A DNA stretch of 64,000 nucleotides from the NCBI GenBank assembly GCA_910588215.1, contig CAJUQJ010000001.1:168456-232455 (forward strand), given 5' to 3'. Shown piece by piece: positions 49,945 to 57,081 of the stretch. Position 1 is the stretch's first letter. Each line of letters opens with the position of its first letter. The translations under genes were made by a program, and so were the position numbers. Source of the DNA: an uncultured Lachnospiraceae bacterium. Its GTDB lineage: Bacteria > Bacillota > Clostridia > Lachnospirales > Lachnospiraceae. The notes beneath the pieces were generated by a model. It saw nothing but the letters and a program-made list of their open reading frames with translations. It ran no database searches and had not been told where the DNA came from.

Positions 49945-50769
49945 ATGAATAACAGAAGTTTTCATAAAGGGGAGGACCGTGCGGTAAAGCGGCAGAATGC
50001 CCATGATGTGGAAATGCGGGAAGCAGGAGACGAGACGGAGCGTTTTGCAATAGAAGGTCGCAATGCCGTGATCGAGGCTTTTCGTTCCGGCAGGACGATA
50101 GACAAGCTGTATGTGCAGGATGGCTGTAAGGACGGGCCGGTGCTGACTATCAAGCGGGAGGCAGCCAAACACGGCACTCTGATCAAGTATGTGGCGAGGG
50201 AGCGTCTGGATCAGCTTTCGGAGACAGGGAAGCATCAGGGTGTGATCGCCTATGCGGCGGCCTGCGCCTATGCGGAGGTGGAGGACATCTTGTCTGCCGC
50301 GAAGGATAAGGGAGAAGCGCCTTTTCTCTTCCTGTTGGACGGCATAGAAGATCCTCATAATCTGGGGGCCATCATTCGCACGGCCAATCTGGCAGGCGCC
50401 CATGGAGTGATCATTCCGAAAAACCGTGCTGTTGGTCTGACAGCGACGGTGGCGAAGGCTTCTGCCGGGGCGCTCAACTACACACCGGTGGCCCGGGTGA
50501 CGAATCTGGGGCAGACGATCGAAGAGCTGAAGAAAGAAGGATTGTGGTTTGTGTGCGCGGATATGGAAGGGACGCGGATGTATGACCTGGATCTGAAGGG
50601 ACCTGTCGGGTTGGTGATCGGCAGTGAAGGAAACGGTGTGGGCAGACTGGTGAAAGAGAAGTGTGACTTCACAGCTTCCATTCCAATGCGGGGGAATATT
50701 GATTCTCTCAATGCTTCGGTGGCGGCGGGCGTGCTGGCGTATGAGATCGTGAGACAGCGTTTGGGATAA
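49945..50769 (+). CDS. rlmB: 23S rRNA (guanosine-2'-O-)-methyltransferase RlmB family
   Basis: A 274-residue SpoU/TrmH-class (SPOUT) methyltransferase. The N-terminal substrate-binding domain has ERFAIEGRNAVIEAF and GCKDGPVLTIKREA. The SPOUT domain has LLDGIEDPHNLGAIIRTANLAGAHGVIIPKNRAV, LVIGSEGNGVGRLVKEKCD and IPMRGNIDSLNASVAAGVLAYE, which form the knot and SAM site. An extra ~30 charged residues precede the conserved part. It keeps the cysS-mrnC-rlmB order; a 111 bp gap with no gene lies between mrnC and it. Confidence 0.94.
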   Translation: MNNRSFHKGEDRAVKRQNAHDVEMREAGDETERFAIEGRNAVIEAFRSGRTIDKLYVQDGCKDGPVLTIKREAAKHGTLIKYVARERLDQLSETGKHQGVIAYAAACAYAEVEDILSAAKDKGEAPFLFLLDGIEDPHNLGAIIRTANLAGAHGVIIPKNRAVGLTATVAKASAGALNYTPVARVTNLGQTIEELKKEGLWFVCADMEGTRMYDLDLKGPVGLVIGSEGNGVGRLVKEKCDFTASIPMRGNIDSLNASVAAGVLAYEIVRQRLG

Positions 50770-50794
50770 ACAGGAAGTGAGTCCAAGTAAATAG

Positions 50795-52222
50795 ATGAAG
50801 AAGTTAAATGAAATCTTAGTAGTGTTTATCTTTATGCTGACAGCAGTTTTAACGGCGGCTGTCGGCCTGAAAGCCTATGACATATACGATACAAGGAGGC
50901 AGCTTGCCAGAGAGCAGGAGGAACTGGAACTGGCCCGGATGATGGTTCGGAATGAGGAGGCACATGCGCGTGTGGCCCAGATGAGGACGGAGATTCTGGA
51001 GCTTGCAGAGGATAAAGAAGAATTAGAGCGTTTTATCAGCAGAATACAAAGCAGTGAACAGACGGTATCCGGGAACGGATCGGTGTCTTCAAACGGCACG
51101 GTATCCGGGAACGGATCGGTGTCTTCAAACAGTACTGTATCCGGGAACGGATCGGTGTCTTCAAACAGTACTGTATCCGGAAATGATTCGGTGTCTTCAA
51201 ATGGGAATGTTACGGGAAATGGGATCGTTTCTTCCAATGAGTTCATTACAGGAAATGGTACAGTGTCGGCCAATGGCACGGTATCCGGTAATGTGGATAT
51301 ATTTGGCAATGAGATCCCTCGGATCGGAAGAAACGTTTCCGGCAATGATGAGATCAATTATTATGATGGCACCATGACGGACAGCAGCATATTTGATGAA
51401 TGGAGATCGATCTATAAGCAGGAAGAAATGTCTCTGAACGAACGCAGACAACTGCGTACCTCCTTGGAAGAAACGCTGGAAGTCAATCAGGCGGACAGGG
51501 AGCGGATCGCCGAGAATAAGACGGATTTTTCAGGGGTCAGGATCGCCTGTCTGGGAGACAGCATCACGGCGGCGGCCAATCTGGAGGGAGAAGAAGGATA
51601 CCAGCAGTATGCATATCCGGCCCGCCTGAAAGAATTGCTGGGAGCTGAAGAAGTCTATAATCTGGGAATTGGCGGTTCTTCGATCGGCAGATATTGGGCA
51701 GATGCATACGTGGACCGTTATCAGGAGATTCCGGAGGATACGGATATCATTATCGTGATGGGAGGGACAAATGATGCTTTCTGTGCTTCCGATAAGGAAT
51801 TCGGGAATCTGGAAGAGAGGAAGTATCGTACTTTCTGCGGTGATCTGAATGAGTTGATGAAAGGAATTAAAGAAAAATATCCCGATACGGAGGTTTTCTT
51901 TGCGACACCGCTGCCAAATGTGCTGCAGGATTATCTGATGAAGGAAAGGGATTATCTCTTGCCACAGCAAAAGTATGTGGATGTGATCAAAACATTGGCG
52001 AAAGAATATGATTATGACGTGATCGACTTATATAACTCCAATATTCTGGATTCTCATGACGCGAATGTTGTCGCGGACTATATTCCGGACGGCGTGCACG
52101 GAAATCATGAGGGATATCAGATCATAGCAGAACATTTTGCGTCCGAACTGGTGCAGCATTATGAGGAAGAGACAGTGGAGACAGCATCGGTCTCTGGAAA
52201 CAATGCGGACGGTAATTTATGA
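50795..52222 (+). CDS. Membrane-anchored SGNH/GDSL hydrolase with SGN-repeat linker
   Basis: A 475-residue protein. An N-terminal membrane anchor (ILVVFIFMLTAVLTAAVGL) is followed by a coiled coil (~30-85), a repetitive linker (~88-190) of V-S-G-N and V-S-S-N units, and a C-terminal SGNH hydrolase domain. The domain shows block I CLGDSITAA (Ser256), GIGGSSIG, block III VMGGTNDAF and block V DGVHGN (Asp432, His435). The linker and C-terminus (TASVSGNNADGNL) share the VSGN motif. It probably acts outside the membrane on a cell-wall or surface polymer ester. It occupies the place of yacP/rae1 in the Bacillus order, between rlmB and sigH. The ribosome site is weak. Confidence 0.82.
   Translation: MKKLNEILVVFIFMLTAVLTAAVGLKAYDIYDTRRQLAREQEELELARMMVRNEEAHARVAQMRTEILELAEDKEELERFISRIQSSEQTVSGNGSVSSNGTVSGNGSVSSNSTVSGNGSVSSNSTVSGNDSVSSNGNVTGNGIVSSNEFITGNGTVSANGTVSGNVDIFGNEIPRIGRNVSGNDEINYYDGTMTDSSIFDEWRSIYKQEEMSLNERRQLRTSLEETLEVNQADRERIAENKTDFSGVRIACLGDSITAAANLEGEEGYQQYAYPARLKELLGAEEVYNLGIGGSSIGRYWADAYVDRYQEIPEDTDIIIVMGGTNDAFCASDKEFGNLEERKYRTFCGDLNELMKGIKEKYPDTEVFFATPLPNVLQDYLMKERDYLLPQQKYVDVIKTLAKEYDYDVIDLYNSNILDSHDANVVADYIPDGVHGNHEGYQIIAEHFASELVQHYEEETVETASVSGNNADGNL
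51065..51202 (+). repeat. In-frame 36 bp coding minisatellite (VSGNGSVSSNxT)
   Basis: Units starting at 51065, 51101, 51137 and 51173 repeat with a 36 bp period, almost identical for the first three and diverging afterwards. They encode 12-residue units in the linker of the SGNH hydrolase. Copy number is likely to vary between strains. Confidence 0.9.
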
Positions 52223-52265
52223 AGCGCACCAAACTTACGAAAAGGAATAATGTGAACGCAAAGTT

Positions 52266-52892
52266 ATGGATAAAGAGTATGGCAATTACAGTGATGAAGA
52301 GCTTATCGGCCGACTGAGAGACGGAGAGGAAAGTATCACGGAATATCTGATGAATAAATATAAGAATCTGGTCCGCAGCAAGGCCAGATCCATGTATATT
52401 CTGGGCGCGGACAGTGACGACCTGATCCAGGAAGGGATGATCGGACTTTTTAAGGCGCTGCGAGATTATGACAGTGGCAGAGATGCCAGCTTCCTCACAT
52501 TTGCGGATCTGTGCGTGTCAAGGCAGATGTATACAGCGGTACAGGCATCCAGAAGGCAGAAACATATGCCGCTAAACACTTATATATCCCTGCATGGAAG
52601 TGTGGTCAGAAATCGCGACGGGGAAGAGGAAGAGCTTGTCAATATGATCTCTGATGCGGCGGGACAGAGCCCGGAAGATATGGTGATCGACAGGGAAAAC
52701 GTGATACAGTTAGAGCAGACGATAGAGCGGGAATTGAGTAATTTTGAAAAACAGGTACTGGATCTTTACCTGACGGGGATGGGCTACCAGCAGATTGCCA
52801 AGGTGCTCGGAAGGGACGATAAGTCCACGGATAACGCGCTGCAGCGGATCAAGACAAAGCTAAGGAAGGTAATAGGAAGAGACGCCAGATGA
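52266..52892 (+). CDS. sigH: RNA polymerase sigma factor SigH (sporulation/stationary phase)
   Basis: A 208-residue sigma-70 family factor. Region 2 has EYLMNKYKNLVRSKARSMYILGADSDDLIQEGMIGLFKALRDYD, region 2.4 has FLTFADLCVSRQMYTAVQASRRQKHMPLN, and region 4 has LSNFEKQVLDLYLTGMGYQQIAKVLGRDDKSTDNALQRIKTKL. The length and position downstream of the cysE-cysS-mrnC-rlmB genes match SigH (Spo0H), so the organism is probably a spore former. The stop overlaps the next start by four bases (ATGA). Confidence 0.93.
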   Translation: MDKEYGNYSDEELIGRLRDGEESITEYLMNKYKNLVRSKARSMYILGADSDDLIQEGMIGLFKALRDYDSGRDASFLTFADLCVSRQMYTAVQASRRQKHMPLNTYISLHGSVVRNRDGEEEELVNMISDAAGQSPEDMVIDRENVIQLEQTIERELSNFEKQVLDLYLTGMGYQQIAKVLGRDDKSTDNALQRIKTKLRKVIGRDAR

Positions 52893-53578
52893 TAGACGTG
52901 AGCAGAAGAGAGATCAAATATCAGATAAGCCCGCATGAGATTGCCGGATTAAAACGGAGATTGGCCTCGATCATGCGATGTGACCGTCATAATGGACGAG
53001 ACGGGTACCTGGTGCGGTCATTGTATTTTGACACGCCCTTTGATACGGATTATGAGGATAAGATCGACGGGTATAACGAACGACAGAAGATACGACTTCG
53101 TCTGTATGACCCGCAGGAAGATACGGTAAAGCTGGAATTGAAAGAAAAGAAAGGAACTGTCCAGAGAAAACGATCCCTGATTTTAAACAGAGAAGAGGCA
53201 GAGCAGATGATCTGCGGCAGGTATAGATTTCTGCAAGACCGCAATGAGGAGTTGGCGCTGTGGCTTTATACTTTTATGGTCACAAAGTGCTATCGGCCCA
53301 AGTGCATTGTGGAGTACGACAGGTTTGCCTATTATCTGGAGCACAACGATACGCGGGTCACGTTTGACACTGGATTGCGTTCCGGGGAGGCAAATTACAA
53401 TATCTTTGACAAGAATCTGGTGCTGTATCCGGTCAGAAGTGCTTTGGAAAATACTCTGGAAGTGAAATTCAGCGGATTTCTGTTCACCTCTGTCAAAAAT
53501 GAGCTGAATCGGTTTGAAGGCATGCCGGTATCCAGCAGCAAGTACTGTCTGGCAAGAATGGTCAGCAAGAGAATATGA
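52889..53578 (+). CDS. VTC-domain (polyphosphate polymerase-like) protein
   Basis: A 229-residue protein of the VTC/triphosphate tunnel class. It begins SRREIKYQISPHEIAGLKRRL and has LVRSLYFDTPFDTDYEDKIDGYNERQKIRLRLYD, KLELKEKKGTVQRKRSL and KCIVEYDRFAYYL, the alternating basic and acidic strands that line the phosphate tunnel. Yeast Vtc4 makes polyphosphate; the bacterial versions often pair with DUF4956 membrane proteins and CotH, and the DUF4956 gene is next. Role in polyphosphate or another polymer is inferred. It is translationally coupled to sigH (4 bp overlap). Confidence 0.85.
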   Translation: MIDVSRREIKYQISPHEIAGLKRRLASIMRCDRHNGRDGYLVRSLYFDTPFDTDYEDKIDGYNERQKIRLRLYDPQEDTVKLELKEKKGTVQRKRSLILNREEAEQMICGRYRFLQDRNEELALWLYTFMVTKCYRPKCIVEYDRFAYYLEHNDTRVTFDTGLRSGEANYNIFDKNLVLYPVRSALENTLEVKFSGFLFTSVKNELNRFEGMPVSSSKYCLARMVSKRI

Positions 53579-53630
53579 AATATAACTGTCGGTCAGAACA
53601 GTGCACTTGCTGCGCTGTTCGAGAACATAA

Positions 53631-53688
53631 AGGGTAAGAATCCGAAATTCTGCCCGCGTCCTCAGCGTAAAACGCTTCGGAATGGAGG
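53631..53688 (+). repeat. Repeat family A, 3' part (copy 6)
   Basis: Hairpin GGGTAAGAAT/ATTCTGCCC (bulged), GCGTCCT, hairpin AGCGT-AAA-ACGCT, then TTCGGAATGGAGG. The GGAGG is the ribosome site of the DUF4956 gene 5 bases downstream. Confidence 0.8.
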
Positions 53689-53693
53689 TAAAG

Positions 53694-54380
53694 ATGAAAG
53701 AACTGCTATATGAAAGTTTGGTAAATACAACAGAAGGAATGACGTTGGATGAAGTGATCCTGAATTTTGCGGCTGCGGCAATCATTGCATGCCTGATCTA
53801 TATTTCTTACAGGGTCTCTCATTCCGGGACTGTATACAGTGAACGGTTTAATGTGTCACTTGTGATGCTAACACTGATCTCAACACTGGTCATGAGCGTG
53901 ATAGGTAATAATATTGCGTTGTCATTGGGTATGGTAGGCGCGCTGTCGATCGTAAGGTTTCGTACGGCGATCAAGGATCCGCGGGATACGGCGTATATTT
54001 TCTGGGCGATCGCGGTGGGAATCTGCTGCGGGGTGTCGGATCATATGATTGCTGCGATCGGCTCGGCGGTCATCTTTGTATTCCTGCTGCTGTTCGGGTT
54101 TGTGAGAAATAACGAGAGGATCATGTTTATCATCAACTGCAGTATCGAGGCGGAAGAAGAGGTTGAGGCGAGTATGACAGCGTTATTTGCAGGCAAGGCT
54201 TTGATGCGTGTACATAATGTCTCCCTGGAGGGAAATGCCAGCGAATATATCTATGAGATTTCAGATAAAAGTCTGAGAAAGTCGGAAAGCGTAAACGGTT
54301 CGGTGCAAAAGAAGATTGCTGAGATAAAAGGGATCTTTAATATGAGCATTGTGAGACAGGACGATGAAATTAATCAGTAA
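53694..54380 (+). CDS. DUF4956 membrane protein
   Basis: A 228-residue protein with four to five membrane helices in the N-terminal half (FAAAAIIACLIYISYRV, LVMLTLISTLVMSVIG, IFWAIAVGICCGV, AVIFVFLLLFGFV). The family motif is NIALSLGMVGALSIVRFRTAIKDPRDTAYIFWAIAVG. A soluble C-terminal domain of ~85 residues follows. DUF4956 proteins co-occur with VTC-domain proteins and are thought to be their membrane partner. ATG 53694 is fixed by the GGAGG of the repeat; an ATG at 53682 overlaps that site. No CotH gene follows. Confidence 0.87.
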   Translation: MKELLYESLVNTTEGMTLDEVILNFAAAAIIACLIYISYRVSHSGTVYSERFNVSLVMLTLISTLVMSVIGNNIALSLGMVGALSIVRFRTAIKDPRDTAYIFWAIAVGICCGVSDHMIAAIGSAVIFVFLLLFGFVRNNERIMFIINCSIEAEEEVEASMTALFAGKALMRVHNVSLEGNASEYIYEISDKSLRKSESVNGSVQKKIAEIKGIFNMSIVRQDDEINQ

Positions 54381-54397
54381 TTGAGGATATATGATGC

Positions 54398-54427
54398 TTG
54401 ACAAAGCAGAAATGCCTGTGCTATACT
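54398..54427 (+). promoter_or_regulatory. tRNA-Thr promoter
   Basis: TTGACA (54398-54403) and TATACT (54422-54427), 18 bp spacer, about 40 bp ahead of a tRNA-like remnant and 108 bp ahead of tRNA-Thr. Confidence 0.75.
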
Positions 54428-54467
54428 ATGACTCGGTGATTAGAGAAGTGGTCACTGCTAGTATGTT

Positions 54468-54516
54468 GCTGTAGTACAGTCGGTAGAGCGTCGCATTGAT
54501 AGAGATCCACTACAGT
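54468..54516 (+). pseudogene. Truncated tRNA-Thr-like remnant
   Basis: The 49 nt segment GCTGTAGTACAGTCGGTAGA... copies the 5' half of the tRNA-Thr that follows (same CAGTCGGTAG and GCGTCGCATTG). It lacks the 3' anticodon strand and T arm, yet still ends CTACAGT, which pairs with its own GCTGTAG start. It cannot form a normal tRNA. Confidence 0.75.
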
Positions 54517-54535
54517 TTAATTATTTGTTAGATAA

Positions 54536-54608
54536 GCTGATGTAGCACAGTCGGTAGTGCGTCGCATTGGTAGTGCGGAGGTCACGGGTTCGATTCCCGT
54601 CATCAGCT
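54536..54608 (+). tRNA. tRNA-Thr (anticodon GGT)
   Basis: A 73 nt cloverleaf: acceptor GCTGATG/CATCAGC, D arm AGCACAGTCGGTAGTGC, anticodon loop TTGGTAG on stem TCGCA/TGCGG, T arm CACGGGTTCGATTCCCGT (stem ACGGG/CCCGT). CCA not encoded. The D-stem GCAC/GTGC is a compensated variant of the usual GCTC/GAGC. Confidence 0.93.
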
Positions 54609-54627
54609 TTGTAAAGGCTATAAATGA

Positions 54628-54668
54628 AGGCGTTTCAAGGAATTTACTCTTTGAAATGTCTTTATTTT
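54628..54668 (+). terminator. Terminator of the tRNA-Thr transcript
   Basis: AGGCGTTTCAAGG and CTTTGAAATGTCT form a wobble-rich 13 bp stem, followed by TTATTTTTG. Confidence 0.6.
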
Positions 54669-54826
54669 TGTTCCCGGTGCCTATAAATGTATTATGGAAA
54701 ATTGCGGTTCATCATGCAAAGTGGTAAAATCGATGTTGATGATGCACGGAAAAGGATTTACGGAGAGGCATCCGTATAAAGCAGGGAAGGAGAAGGCGGT
54801 GAAGTGATATGGCTGATCTGACCATA

Positions 54827-54858
54827 AAATAAAACCAATCAAAAGTGTATTTGATTGG
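54827..54858 (-). terminator. Terminator of the tRNA-Gly transcript
   Basis: On the minus strand CCAATCAAA-TACAC-TTTTGATTGG is followed by TTTTATTTTA. Confidence 0.75.
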
Positions 54859-54920
54859 CTCGTTGATAGATCTAGATATTCAACTATTCTGAAAATTCTG
54901 GAGAATCAAGAGTTTCAACA

Positions 54921-54991
54921 AGCGGATAACGGGAATCGAACCCGCCTCTCCAGCTTGGGAAGCTGGCGTTCTACCGATGAACTATATCCGC
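54921..54991 (-). tRNA. tRNA-Gly (anticodon CCC)
   Basis: A 71 nt cloverleaf on the minus strand: acceptor GCGGATA/TATCCGC, anticodon loop TTCCCAA on stem CCAGC/GCTGG, T arm CGGGTTCGATTCCCG. CCA not encoded. A TATAAT at 55004-54999 (minus strand) is a likely -10 box. Confidence 0.93.
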
Positions 54992-55053
54992 ATGTGATTA
55001 TTATAACAGCAAATGAGCAAAAAGAAAAGCAAAAGATTGGATGAATTAAAAAA

Positions 55054-55935
55054 ATGTTATGGATACCGTTGGTTTTATTGTATGGAATTTTAAAAGGCGT
55101 CAGAGAAATATTGAAAAAGAAGGCTTTGGAGAAAAACTCTACCATAGAGGTATTGTTTATGTATACCTTTCTTTCCTTCCTGATCGTGCTGCCGGGGGTA
55201 CGAAATGCCACGGGACTGGAGCCGAAGTTCTATCTTTACATAGGAATAAAATCATTTGTCATTTTTCTCGCATGGATGTTCAGTTTTAAGGCGATCAAGA
55301 AAATGCCGATCAGCCTTTATGGGGTGCTGGATCTTTCTCGTGTTATGTTTGCCATGCTGCTCGGTGTGATCGTGCTGCATGAGGTATTGAATGCGTATCA
55401 AGTGACAGGGCTTGTCTTGGTGTCGGTGGGACTGCTCTTGCTGAAATACAGGCCGGGACGGTTCAAGGAACTGCGGGGTAAAGATCGGGCGGCAGAGACA
55501 AAAGAGCAGGGAGTAGGAAAGCTATACATAGTGATGGCATTTGCCTCCTGTATGCTGAACGCATTATCAGGATTATTGGACAAGATCTTGATGAAGGATA
55601 TCAGCAGTACGCAGCTGCAGTTTTGGTATATGCTGTTCCTGGTCCTGCTTTATCTGCTGTACATTCTGATCTCACGTACACCGGTGAGGCTGCGGAGCGT
55701 GATATGCAATAAGTGGGTATGGATGCTGAGTATCTTGTTTGTGATCGCGGATAGGGCGCTTTTCATCGCCAATGGCATGCCAGAAAGCAGGATCACCGTG
55801 ATGACACTGCTGAAGCAGGCAGGGTGCATCGTGACGATCCTGGCCGGCCGTTATCTGTTCAAAGAGAAGAATACGACGCATAAGATGATCTGTGCGGCGG
55901 TCATTATTGCAGGGATCGTGATCGGTGCGCAATAA
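55054..55935 (+). CDS. EamA/DMT family transporter
   Basis: A 293-residue membrane protein with ten helices in two repeats, the drug/metabolite transporter fold. Segments: LWIPLVLLYGILKGVREILKKKAL, FKAIKKMPISLYGVLDLSRVMFAMLLGVIVLHEVL (end of the first half, the usual EamA signature), and SRITVMTLLKQAGCIVTILAGRYLFKEKNTTHKMI (second half). Substrate unknown. No good ribosome site precedes ATG 55054 (only GGATG 12 bases away), so expression may be low or the start imprecise. Confidence 0.85.
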   Translation: MLWIPLVLLYGILKGVREILKKKALEKNSTIEVLFMYTFLSFLIVLPGVRNATGLEPKFYLYIGIKSFVIFLAWMFSFKAIKKMPISLYGVLDLSRVMFAMLLGVIVLHEVLNAYQVTGLVLVSVGLLLLKYRPGRFKELRGKDRAAETKEQGVGKLYIVMAFASCMLNALSGLLDKILMKDISSTQLQFWYMLFLVLLYLLYILISRTPVRLRSVICNKWVWMLSILFVIADRALFIANGMPESRITVMTLLKQAGCIVTILAGRYLFKEKNTTHKMICAAVIIAGIVIGAQ

Positions 55936-55949
55936 GTGGCGTAAAAAAC

Positions 55950-55979
55950 TTGTGGAGAAATTACAGTCTGTGCTATACT
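55950..55979 (+). promoter_or_regulatory. Promoter of the SPFH gene
   Basis: TTGTGG (55950-55955) and TATACT (55974-55979), 18 bp spacer, 58 bp upstream of the start. Confidence 0.6.
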
Positions 55980-56037
55980 GATTTCATGTTTTTTTAATCG
56001 GTATTTTTTTTTCAAATAGAATGGAGGATGACTAGTC

Positions 56038-57012
56038 ATGGGATTTTTGAAGAATCAGTTTTCCAATTTGGTGGAGTGGAACGAGAGCGATGAGGGTGTT
56101 ATATTCTATAAATGGCAGAATGAGGAGATCAAGAAGGGATCCAGGCTGATCATTCGTCCGGGACAGGATGCGGTTTTTCTGTATAACGGCAGAGTGGAGG
56201 GAATCTTCGAGGAAGACGGTGATTATGATATTGAATCGGATATCATTCCGTTTTTGACGACGCTGAAGAGTTTCCGCTTCGGGTTCAATACGCCGCTGCG
56301 GGCAGAGGTGCTTTTTATCAATACCAAAGAATTGCTGGTGAAATGGGGGACTAAGAATGCCATTAATCTGCAGGCGCCGGGACTGCCGGGCGGCATGCCG
56401 ATCAGGGCTTTCGGCACCTTCAACTGCCGGGTGGCAGAACATGAGGTGATGATCGAGAAGCTGGCCGGCATCAGACAGCGGTATACCGTAGAGGATGTGA
56501 AGGCACGCATCATTGCCAGTCTGGATCAGCTGCTGATGAGCTGGATCAGCAAAGAAGGCAGGGATATGTTCAACCTGCAGGCGGATGCCAGGAGCATAGC
56601 GAAGGGGATCGAATCAGATCTGGATTCGGATATGCGCAAACTAGGTATCGGCATTACTGATTTTACCATTGAGAGCTTTTCCTATCCGGAAGAGATCAAG
56701 CGCATGCAGGAGAAGGCAGCAGCACAGTCCATGATCGGAGATATGGGTAAATATACGCAGATTGCGGCGGCTGACAGTATGGCGAAGGGCGGCCATGGTT
56801 CAGGCATGGCCTCGGATATGGTCGGACTGCAGATGGGGATGGCGATCGGGCAGCAGATGGTGAACCAGATGAATCTGAACGTCAATGCAGGAGCAGGGGC
56901 AGCGGCGCCGGTACAGCAGAATGCACAGGCCGGACCGAAATTCTGTCCTGAGTGCGGCACACCCACGACAGGTTCCAGATTCTGTGGCAACTGTGGCAAT
57001 AAATTGTTTTGA
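56038..57012 (+). CDS. SPFH-domain protein with C-terminal zinc ribbon (YdjI-like)
   Basis: A 324-residue protein. The N-terminal SPFH-type domain spans ~1-220 (RLIIRPGQDAVFLYNGRVEGIFEEDGDYDI, LRAEVLFINTKELLVKWGT, LGIGITDFTIESFSYPEEIKRMQEKAAAQ). A Met/Gly/Gln/Asn-rich linker follows, and two CxxC pairs at the C-terminus (FCPECGTP, FCGNCGNKLF) form a zinc ribbon. There is no membrane helix. It matches the YdjI/virion-core-like SPFH family of Firmicutes, linked to membrane stress in Bacillus. Ribosome site GGAGG. Apparently monocistronic before pcrA. Confidence 0.85.
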   Translation: MGFLKNQFSNLVEWNESDEGVIFYKWQNEEIKKGSRLIIRPGQDAVFLYNGRVEGIFEEDGDYDIESDIIPFLTTLKSFRFGFNTPLRAEVLFINTKELLVKWGTKNAINLQAPGLPGGMPIRAFGTFNCRVAEHEVMIEKLAGIRQRYTVEDVKARIIASLDQLLMSWISKEGRDMFNLQADARSIAKGIESDLDSDMRKLGIGITDFTIESFSYPEEIKRMQEKAAAQSMIGDMGKYTQIAAADSMAKGGHGSGMASDMVGLQMGMAIGQQMVNQMNLNVNAGAGAAAPVQQNAQAGPKFCPECGTPTTGSRFCGNCGNKLF

Positions 57013-57081
57013 TGACGATCAGGATCGCGCACCTGCTGCGCCGTCCGTACACGTGATTCTATATAAAGGAACAGGGAACAG

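Noticed and set aside
51057..51260. Regularly spaced repeats resembling a CRISPR array
   Set aside because: The 36 bp period has no unique spacers and is in frame with the SGNH hydrolase; no cas genes are present.
54468..54516. A second functional tRNA-Thr
   Set aside because: The 3' anticodon strand and the T arm are missing; it is recorded as a remnant.
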